DNA of 64,000 nt. It comes from Bacteroidaceae bacterium. GTDB lineage: Bacteria > Bacteroidota > Bacteroidia > Bacteroidales > Bacteroidaceae. The notes beneath the pieces are model-generated. The model made no database searches, was not told where the DNA came from, and worked only from the letters and a program-made list of their open reading frames with translations. Each line of letters begins with the position of its first letter. Within the stretch, counting starts at the first letter, position 1. Position numbers and translations under genes: made by a program. The stretch is taken from the NCBI GenBank assembly GCA_017524545.1, contig JAFXVN010000027.1:22407-86406 (forward strand), read 5' to 3'. Shown here piece after piece: positions 8,043-15,200 of this stretch.

Positions 8043-9191
8043 TTATCGGGCGTACTCTGCCGTGCCTCCTCTTGTGCGCAGGCGGACAATGGCAATCGCC
8101 ATAGCCCCATATATCAAAGCCACAGTCGCCAGGCTTGGGTAAATGCCTGTCAATGTTGCATGGGGGATGTTGCCAACGGTTTCAATGATTCGCTGCTGCA
8201 GGGCCTCCGCATTGTTCAGTAGCCAGCCTGTTGGCGCAGAGGGCAGAAGCATGGCAGCAAGTGCCAGATAGATGATGAGCGTCGTCAGGGGAATAAGTAT
8301 GATGCTCAGCAAGGGGCCAAGCAGTGGCAGCTGGTGGAAGTAAAAGAGTGTGAGCGGCATTGTGCCAAGCGTCGCAACGCAGGAGACAGCGAACAGCCTT
8401 ACCGTCCAATGCAGGGTGGGGAACCTCTCGCTGACAGGTTCCCAAAGTGCCAGCAGAAAGAAGACAGCGGCAAAGGACAGTTGGAAACTGATGCTCAACA
8501 GGTCGTCGGGCTTTATCAGCAGAATAATAATGGCACTCAACGCCAGCGGATGCAGCGGGTCGGTGTCGTATTGCATCAGGGAGATAATGGTGAAAACAGA
8601 GAGCATCAAAGCGGCCCTCACCAACGAGACGGGCATTCCCGTCACCAAAGCATAGCCCCACAGACAGAGCAGAACGGGCGGCAGGGCGTGCCAACGCCAT
8701 TTGCCATGGCGTAGCCTGCCAACGAACAGGAGGTACAGAATCCCATATACGATGCCCAGATGCATACCGCTCAGTGCCAGCAAGTGGCTTGCTCCGACCT
8801 GTCGGTAAGCTTGTTTCGTCTCATGCTCTAAGCCGTCTTTCTTGCCCACCACTAAAGCCGAACATAGTGCCAGCGTGCGGGGCGCGACCCCCGACCTCTC
8901 CAACCTTGCCACTAAGGATGCTTGCACAGCCTTCGCCTTTTGTGCTATCGCGTTTTGTCCCGCAGCTTTGTGGTCGGGGAAGGGCGCAACGGCAGCCCTG
9001 CTGCATCCTAACAAGAACCACACCAAGAGCGTCAGGACATCGTGGAGGTGCCTGGTCTTTCTCGCCAGGGTACACGCCACGACAGCCACGACGAGCAGCG
9101 GCAAGTAATGGGGTAGGGGAAACAACAGCCCAACGCCAATGCCCGCCATCAGCAGTGCGGCGCACCAAAGCATCGGGTGTTGAATAATCAT
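8043..9191 (-). CDS. comEC: ComEC/Rec2-family protein (compact form)
   Basis: A 382-aa multi-spanning protein with the ComEC 'Competence' domain: 'QVGASHLLALSGMHLGIVYGILY', 'TGMPVSLVRAALMLSVF', 'ISFQLSFAAVFFLL' and 'PLLGPLLSIILIPLT'. ComEC forms the inner-membrane channel for single-stranded DNA uptake. Full-length relatives also carry an N-terminal OB-like domain and a C-terminal metallo-beta-lactamase domain. Here only a short N-terminal part is present and the beta-lactamase domain is absent. It is convergent with the HU-LysM gene, with an 18-nt gap. Confidence 0.85.
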   Translation of the reverse strand: MIIQHPMLWCAALLMAGIGVGLLFPLPHYLPLLVVAVVACTLARKTRHLHDVLTLLVWFLLGCSRAAVAPFPDHKAAGQNAIAQKAKAVQASLVARLERSGVAPRTLALCSALVVGKKDGLEHETKQAYRQVGASHLLALSGMHLGIVYGILYLLFVGRLRHGKWRWHALPPVLLCLWGYALVTGMPVSLVRAALMLSVFTIISLMQYDTDPLHPLALSAIIILLIKPDDLLSISFQLSFAAVFFLLALWEPVSERFPTLHWTVRLFAVSCVATLGTMPLTLFYFHQLPLLGPLLSIILIPLTTLIIYLALAAMLLPSAPTGWLLNNAEALQQRIIETVGNIPHATLTGIYPSLATVALIYGAMAIAIVRLRTRGGTAEYAR

Positions 9192-9222
9192 AGCGGAAGA
9201 ATCGTGTGTTGACTTTCTGCCA

Positions 9223-9230
9223 CAAAGTTA
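9223..9230 (-). promoter_or_regulatory. -7 promoter box of comEC
   Basis: The complement reads TAACTTTG, a TAnnTTTG match 32 nt upstream of the comEC start. No convincing -33 box was seen. Confidence 0.45.
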
Positions 9231-9438
9231 CGTTTTTTTCGCATACGACAGAAACATGTGGAGCAACTTTCTGGCCAGTCTGTTGAATTTGTGGTGAAAT
9301 GAGGCGTAAACCCATATCGGTGCATATGACTTTACACAAATTGTATCAAATTCATTCACCAATTATGATATCCGCAGCCCCGGAACACTATACGATACTA
9401 TTGCTGTCCGGTAAAACTTTTTGTATGACTCAATGTTT

Positions 9439-9503
9439 TTGTTTCGCACGCGGAAACACCTTGTTTCACGGGCGAAACAGTTTGTTTCTCCGAGCGAAAC
9501 AAA
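9439..9503. repeat. Three tandem GTTTC/GAAAC palindromes
   Basis: Three consecutive hairpin units of about 20 nt each pair a GTTTC half (9441, 9463, 9484) with a GAAAC half (9453, 9474, 9496) around 6-8 nt loops. They lie about 108-172 nt upstream of the esterase -33 box. Confidence 0.7.
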
Positions 9504-9610
9504 TCCGAGCGGCATGGCTCGTGATGTGCAAGTGCGGTGTCTGTGGTGGGACGAAATAGGAGTCGAACGATAGATAGTTTGTCCTATTTAGAAAGTTTGT
9601 TGGCAAATGT

Positions 9611-9642
9611 TTTGGTTCGTATCGTAATTTGATGTAAATTTG
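9611..9642 (+). promoter_or_regulatory. Promoter of secreted esterase gene
   Basis: TTTG at 9611-9614 and TAAATTTG at 9635-9642 are 20 nt apart, a close match to the Bacteroidetes -33/-7 consensus, 33 nt before the ATG. Confidence 0.7.
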
Positions 9643-9675
9643 TGCTAAAATCAAACAATTTAACTACAATATTCG

Positions 9676-10533
9676 ATGAGGAAGAAGATGATAAATGCGG
9701 CTTTGCTGCTTCTGGTTTGCCTGCCGATGATGGCGGGGAGCATCGTGACGGACACGGTGAAGAGTATAATCTTGGGCGCTGATGTGCCCTGCAATGTCTA
9801 TCTGCCTGATGGGTTCGACAAAAACGAGGGGCGCTATTACCCCGTCATCTACCTCCTCCACGGACTAAGCGACGACTATCGCGCTTGGCGGGACAGGGGG
9901 CAGATGCAGACGGTGGTCGATGAACTCATCGGCTCTGGCGAGTGTGTGCCGGTCGTCATCATCATGCCCAATGCGGGCGGCCCGGACACGCACAACACTT
10001 GGAACGGCTACTTCAACATGCCGGGCTGGAGCTACGAGGACTTCTTCTTCCAGGAGTTCCTGCCGACAGTCGAGAAGAAGTATCGTGCTGTCGGGGACAA
10101 AGAGCACAGGGCCGTGATGGGCCTCTCGATGGGTGGCGGCGGCAGCACGGTGTATTGCCAGAGGCATCCCGACATGTTCTCCTCGTGCTACGCCATGAGT
10201 CCGTGGCTTGACAACGGGGGCGACAACGTCGGTCCTGGCGGGAAGAAGGACAAGCGCTACTATGTCTGCGAGGCGGTGAAGGAGCACAGCGCCCTACGAT
10301 TCGTTGAGCAAGCCGATGATGCTACAAAACAGAAGTTGCGCACCGTGAAATGGTTCTTCGACTGTGGCGACGATGACTTTCTCTTTGACCAAAGTGTCCG
10401 CATACACCAACTCATGCGCTCCGCCCGCATCCACGACGAGTTGCGCATCCGCAACGGCGTGCACAACTGGGAGTACTGGCACACTGCCCTTCGCACCGCC
10501 CTGCCTTTCGCCTCGCGCAACTTCGGACGATAA
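9676..10533 (+). CDS. Secreted alpha/beta-hydrolase esterase (esterase D/CE1-like)
   Basis: The 285-aa protein has a signal peptide ('MRKKMINAALLLLVCLPMMAGS'). The hydrolase fold follows, with the oxyanion region 'YPVIYLLHGLSDDYRAW' and the nucleophile elbow 'GLSMGGGGS' near residues 152-160. The acid Asp is probably in 'FFDCGDDDFL' and the terminal catalytic His in 'NGVHNWEYWHTAL'. This architecture is typical of periplasmic esterases that remove acyl groups from glycans or act on small esters. It is convergent with an SGNH hydrolase gene and near a sialidase, which makes a glycan-deacylation role plausible but unproven. Confidence 0.85.
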   Translation: MRKKMINAALLLLVCLPMMAGSIVTDTVKSIILGADVPCNVYLPDGFDKNEGRYYPVIYLLHGLSDDYRAWRDRGQMQTVVDELIGSGECVPVVIIMPNAGGPDTHNTWNGYFNMPGWSYEDFFFQEFLPTVEKKYRAVGDKEHRAVMGLSMGGGGSTVYCQRHPDMFSSCYAMSPWLDNGGDNVGPGGKKDKRYYVCEAVKEHSALRFVEQADDATKQKLRTVKWFFDCGDDDFLFDQSVRIHQLMRSARIHDELRIRNGVHNWEYWHTALRTALPFASRNFGR

Positions 10534-10558
10534 AGGACAAACATAAACACTTATCTTA

Positions 10559-10641
10559 AACCACGAATTGCACGAATTACACGAATTATTCCACGCTGTC
10601 AAGGGCGTAGCCAATTCGTGTAATTCGTGCAATTCGTGGTT
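10559..10641. repeat. Inverted repeat with 29-bp arms made of 9-nt units (bidirectional terminator candidate)
   Basis: The left arm (10559-10587) and right arm (10613-10641) are perfect reverse complements around a 25-nt centre. Each arm is about three copies of CACGAATTR. It sits between two convergent genes. A related element with 29-bp arms lies at 50959-51046. Confidence 0.85.
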
Positions 10642-10649
10642 AAAAGATA

Positions 10650-12044
10650 TTATAGTTTCCTTAGTAGGAATCTGTGCTTGCGGGGCTTGTTGAGCTTGTA
10701 GATTTGTTCAACGAGGCAGTTCATCTCTTGCTGGTAGGCTTCGCGAACTTCGGGGCGAACCATCTGGTCGTATGTGCCGCGTTTGCTTGCAAGCCAGGCA
10801 TTGTCCTTGCAAAGCTCGCGGAATTTCTGCGCAGCGCGTTCGCTGTTGTCGTTGAGGAAGCCCGCCGGCATCATAAAGTCATAGTTGACCCATGCCCATT
10901 CGCGGAACCTGCGCTCCACCTCCCAGCGTGTCTCGTTCAAGGCCATCACAGCCAATGCCTGCTGGTACTGCGGCGTGTGGCGATAGACGGAGAGGTTGAT
11001 GCCACGCTGAAGTGTGGCGGCAGAGAGGGTGTCGATGACGATGCCGTCGATGGATAGCTCATGGTTGCCATGAAGTCCCTTGACGGTCAAATGCTCGTCG
11101 CTCAGGTCGTTGATGAACGAGGGGATGGTCTTCGTGACTTGTGCTGCGCTGCGGGAGAATCCCCAGCCGTGGGCGATGGTGTCGAGGGGGAAGGGCAGGG
11201 AGGCAGCGAGGCAGTCGAACTGGAACCCGTCGCTCGTCTGCTTCACCTTCGATATGCGACAGTTGCTGCTCTTCGTCACTTTGCCGCTCTTCGCGTCAAG
11301 CTCCATGTCGGCAACCTTCTTGCTCACCATGCCCTGCGCTTGCAGGAAGAGGTATGCCATGACCGCGTGGCCGTCGTTGTCCGGGTGGATGCGGTCGGTG
11401 CCAATGAGCGTGAAGGTCGGGTCGGTTTCTTGCTGCTTCATGTTCAATGCCACCATCGGCGCGTTGAAGTCGAGAAACTCCCAACCGTTCCTCACTGCCG
11501 TTTCCTTCTGCAGGGCAATGATGCGTTGCATGTTGTCGTTCTTGCGGACAAAGACATCATTGTTGAACGTCGAGGTCTGGTCGTAAGGCGACGTGCCAAT
11601 CATCACCGTGCGTATGCCCTTGAGACTCTTCAGTTTCTCCTCGCAGAGGGCGAACAGCTGCTTGGCTTCCTCGAACTTGCGACGGGCAAAGGCGGCAGAG
11701 TCGGCACCATTGTACTCATAGTAGCCGGTGTCGTTCATGCCGAAGGTGAAAGTGAGGACAGACGGGTTCTTCGAGAGCACATCGTCGTCAAAGCGAGCCA
11801 GTATCTCCTTTGCCGTATCGCCACCCACGCCGCAGTTTGCCATCCAGACGCGCATTGTGGGGAAGTGCGTCATGTAGTAGAGCCAGATGTAGCTGTGGTA
11901 GTGTCCGCCGTCGGTAATGCTGTTGCCGACAAACGTCACGCGGTCGTCCTTCCTGAAAGGAGCAATGCCCTGTGACTGCACAGGCGTGCAGACACAGGGC
12001 ATTAGGCTCAGGAAGAGTATCCTTATGAGACGATTACCATTCAT
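10650..12044 (-). CDS. Secreted SGNH/GDSL-family hydrolase
   Basis: The product is about 464 aa from the ATG at 12044 ('MNGNRLIRILFLSLMPCVCTPVQSQG' is a signal peptide); an in-frame ATG at 12065 is the alternative. The SGNH blocks are in order: 'VTFVGNSITDGG' (block I Ser), 'NCGVGGDTAKEIL' (block II Gly), 'FTFGMNDTGYY' (block III Asn) and 'GTDRIHPDNDGHAVMAY' (block V Asp/His). These enzymes deacetylate or deacylate glycans and lipids; the substrate is not readable. The start overlaps the end of the small upstream gene by 11 nt, suggesting translational coupling. The neighbouring sialidase hints at sialate or host-glycan deacetylation. Confidence 0.88.
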   Translation of the reverse strand: MNGNRLIRILFLSLMPCVCTPVQSQGIAPFRKDDRVTFVGNSITDGGHYHSYIWLYYMTHFPTMRVWMANCGVGGDTAKEILARFDDDVLSKNPSVLTFTFGMNDTGYYEYNGADSAAFARRKFEEAKQLFALCEEKLKSLKGIRTVMIGTSPYDQTSTFNNDVFVRKNDNMQRIIALQKETAVRNGWEFLDFNAPMVALNMKQQETDPTFTLIGTDRIHPDNDGHAVMAYLFLQAQGMVSKKVADMELDAKSGKVTKSSNCRISKVKQTSDGFQFDCLAASLPFPLDTIAHGWGFSRSAAQVTKTIPSFINDLSDEHLTVKGLHGNHELSIDGIVIDTLSAATLQRGINLSVYRHTPQYQQALAVMALNETRWEVERRFREWAWVNYDFMMPAGFLNDNSERAAQKFRELCKDNAWLASKRGTYDQMVRPEVREAYQQEMNCLVEQIYKLNKPRKHRFLLRKL

Positions 12045-12216
12045 TATCCCAAAGATTGACGTCACTTATTTGTGAATCGTAGTCTTTCACGAAGCCGATG
12101 TCAGCGTCATTGCTGACCTTGTCAAGTCCATTTACTATCACTGATGTAGCCATAACAGTCCTCCCTGAAATCTCACAGACAAATGCACTGGGGGAGATAT
12201 ATATACGTTTTTCCAT
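12034..12216 (-). CDS. Small conserved 'WDNEW' peptide
   Basis: The 60-aa protein begins 'MEKRIYISPSAFVCEISGRTVMATS', has an Asp-rich middle and ends 'DVNLWDNEW'. Short proteins with a 'Y..PS..V.E' start and an acidic W-D-x-E/D-W end are recurrent in Prevotella and Bacteroides genomes; this recollection is unverified here. No function is known to me. The hydrophobic Met/Val-rich centre followed by a charged aromatic tail could suit a processed peptide or a secretion tag. It overlaps the SGNH hydrolase start by 11 nt and lies downstream of the sialidase on the same strand. Confidence 0.65.
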   Translation of the reverse strand: MEKRIYISPSAFVCEISGRTVMATSVIVNGLDKVSNDADIGFVKDYDSQISDVNLWDNEW

Positions 12217-12283
12217 AACGATTAAGCTTTTTGTTGTTTGTTTGAAGATTAAGTTGTTATTGTGCCATAATGGAGTGAAAAGA

Positions 12284-15200
12284 CTATTTCAGTACTTTCT
12301 TTCCATTGATGATGTTGATGCCCTTGACAAACTTGCTCAGGCGCTGACCTGCGAGGTTATAGATGGCAGCCCCCTCTTCCGTCTCCCCGAGGGGAGAAAC
12401 GATGCCTGTTGCGTCATCGAAGTCGAACGTGAAGCCCTTGACACCGCTTGCTGCTGGAACTGAGAGATAGGCCTTGTTGGCTCCAAGAGTGATGGTGGTC
12501 GCACCATATTTGTCGAACTTGTAGAAGCCAATGTTGCCATTAACTGTGCCGAGGGAGTAGTTTGGCGTTTCGTCGCCAAGGTCAAGACTCATTGGCACCA
12601 AAGTACCCTTCAACAGGTTCTCGCTCTCGCTAATTACGGGAGTGAGTCCATCCGTCATATTCAAGATGGTACTTGCATCCGCATCCTCATTGACGAGCAC
12701 CACAGCTGTGTTGGCAGGAATCTCCGTACCCTCGCTGCCCGTAGCAGTCAGCTGAGCCGCTCCGTTGTTGGTTGTTTCAATGTAGTAAGCCTTCGTCTCG
12801 CCAGTTGTTGTCACGTCGAACGGCAAGTATAGAGTAGCATAGCTGGCACCTCCAACAGCATTGAGTGCGAAAGGCTTGGCAAGGGTAATCGTGAAGTTGG
12901 TGATGGCAAACCAATTGCTCTGCGATGCGCCATAGAATGTGAAGGTCGTTGATGATGCATTCACATCGGTGACGTTGATATTCGTCGGTGTCGTAGTGGA
13001 AGTGATGTCTCCAGTAGTTGTACCGTCGGCTGCAGTGATGCGGTATGTGCCGCCCGTATATACAGCACCGCCTATCGTGTAACTCGAAATGACATAACCT
13101 GAAGGTGCGGTGATGGTGTAGGTGTCCGTAGCACCATTGGCACTGGGTCTTATTGTCATGACGCGGGTTCCGAGCACGGTTGCCTTGTCGAAGCCGTAGC
13201 CACTTTCGGTAGAAACCGTCAGCCCTGCCATGCCTGATGATGCGTTGGACGTCCAAGTGCGTGCCCAATGTCCAGAGCCTGTGCCTGAGAAGGCACCGTA
13301 AGAGTCGCAACCGGTGCTGGTTTGATAAACGGTGTTCTTAACAACATTCGTCTTCAGGTATTCGGGCACATTGTATTCTTCCAGAGCAGGAATGAGGCTG
13401 ACGAGCTGGTCGCGGGTAATCTCGATGAAGTTCAATGGATAGTGGTTGTAGTCGGTATAGCCGCCTGCGCTGTTGAGGCTCTGGTCCTCGAAGAAGAGGT
13501 ACAGGCTACCGTTGGCCGGGTTCTTGTCCATCGTCACATAGCGTGTGCCCTTGGTCTGCACGTTCAGGAACTCTGTCCAGTTCACGCCCTTGTCGGTACT
13601 GTAGAAGAGCTTGAAGTTGACATGGTTGCCAGTCGTGATGGAGTGGATGATGACGTCGGTCTTGCCTTCTGTCGTCTCTCGCTGGTAATAGTAGATGTCC
13701 TGGTTGTTCTGATGGGTCTGAGAGAGCTGGCTGTTATCCCATTGCGTGCCAAAGTTGAAGCTGAGCGTCTTGCCGTCGTTGTTCTTTGTATAGGTGGCGG
13801 TGTTGAAGCGGCGTGGATTTTGCTTGCGGATGGAGCCGAAGAGCGAACCATCGTTCATCTGGATGATCTTGGCTTCATCGCCTCCCTGAACCATGGGAGT
13901 CTCGCTGAAGTACCACGACTCGCCACCATCTCTTGAGTAGAAGATGTAGTCTTGTGAATCGCCTGTGTGCTCTGTTGCACTGGTCATCGTCTGTGCCGGG
14001 ATGAGGTACATCAGAATGTCATCCTCGGGGATATAGAGACCGCGGCCGGAAGTCACGAAGTAGTCATAGAGACCAAAGCCTGCTTCACCAACGGTGGAGA
14101 CGTTCTTGATAGCACCGCTCCTGTAGAGGTCAATTGGCGGGTTGCCTTCGCCACTGCTCCAGGTCACACCATTGTCGGTGCTGACAGACATGCACATACC
14201 TTTCTGACCTTTGAAGTAACCTTCGTTGCCAGCGGCAAAGAGGCAGTAGAGCTTGCCGTCCTTACCCTTGACGAGGCTGGGGTCGCCGAAGCCGCAACGA
14301 CTATCTTCGCCGCCATTGGCTGTGGTATTCTCGCCCTTAGCGATAACGAGGGGAGCACTCCAAGTCTTACCGCCATCGGTAGAACGACGAACGACAATAT
14401 CGATGACGTGGCTGTTGCCTATATCGTCATACCTGTCATAGCGTTTGTCGGCGGCTACGACGATGCTGCCGTCCTCAGCCACTATCATGGCCGGAATACG
14501 ATAGACGCGGCTGCCATTGTCGCGAGGCAGGAAGGGATAGCTGCGTACATTGAAGACCATAGCGCCACGGTCGGCAGGGTCGCCAACAGAGGTCAGGTCG
14601 AGGTTCTGTGCCGTCTGGCCTTCCACCTGATAGGCGATGCCTGTCACGGCTGCATCGAGGACTGCACCGAGAGTGGCTGTACTGCTCACCGTAGCACCAA
14701 TCCAATAGTAGTGTGTGCTGGCAGTGAGGTTGCCGATGTTGAAGGTAGCAGTGGAGCCGGAGATGGATGCCGTGGCGACCTCCGTCTTCGTGGGAGCACC
14801 GTCGCCTGTGGAATAGATTTCAGGTGAGTCGTTGTTTGCTTCGTAGATCTTCAAGGTGGAGATGTTGGCCTCCGAGCCGTCCTTGAGGCTGACGGTAAGC
14901 GTCGTGTTCGTAGCAGCCTTGAAGGGCTTGGCTGTGACGCGAAGCAGCATTACCTCACTGTCGCGACCTGCTGTCTGCCAGCCTTGCTCCACGATAACGC
15001 CGTCTTCCACAATCGCGAGGTTGGGATCGTAAGCAAAGGTGACGGTATGTGCTGAGGCATCCACGGTCACATCGGTTGCTCCGTCCAAGTTGAAGTCTGT
15101 GCTTTCAGGAGTCACACCGGTGGGCAGGAAGAAGAAACCGTTCTTGTAAACAGCCGTCAGACCACTGACGTCGCTGCGAGAGCAGGTAATCTGTGCAGAT

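Larger units (their letters stand above)
9192..9675. other. 484-bp intergenic region
   Basis: No supported gene lies between divergent comEC and the esterase. Small frames at 9299-9559 (plus) and 9466-9654 (minus) lack homology signals and run across the palindrome array. The region holds the comEC -7 box, a palindrome array at 9439-9503 and the esterase promoter at 9611-9642. Confidence 0.6.

Noticed and set aside
9299-9559. 86-aa frame in the comEC-esterase gap
   Set aside because: It is translated largely from the GTTTC/GAAAC hairpin array and has no homology signal or promoter.
12098-12463. 121-aa plus-strand frame opposite the WDNEW gene and sialidase end
   Set aside because: It is antisense to two better-supported genes and its composition matches the shadow of the sialidase tail.
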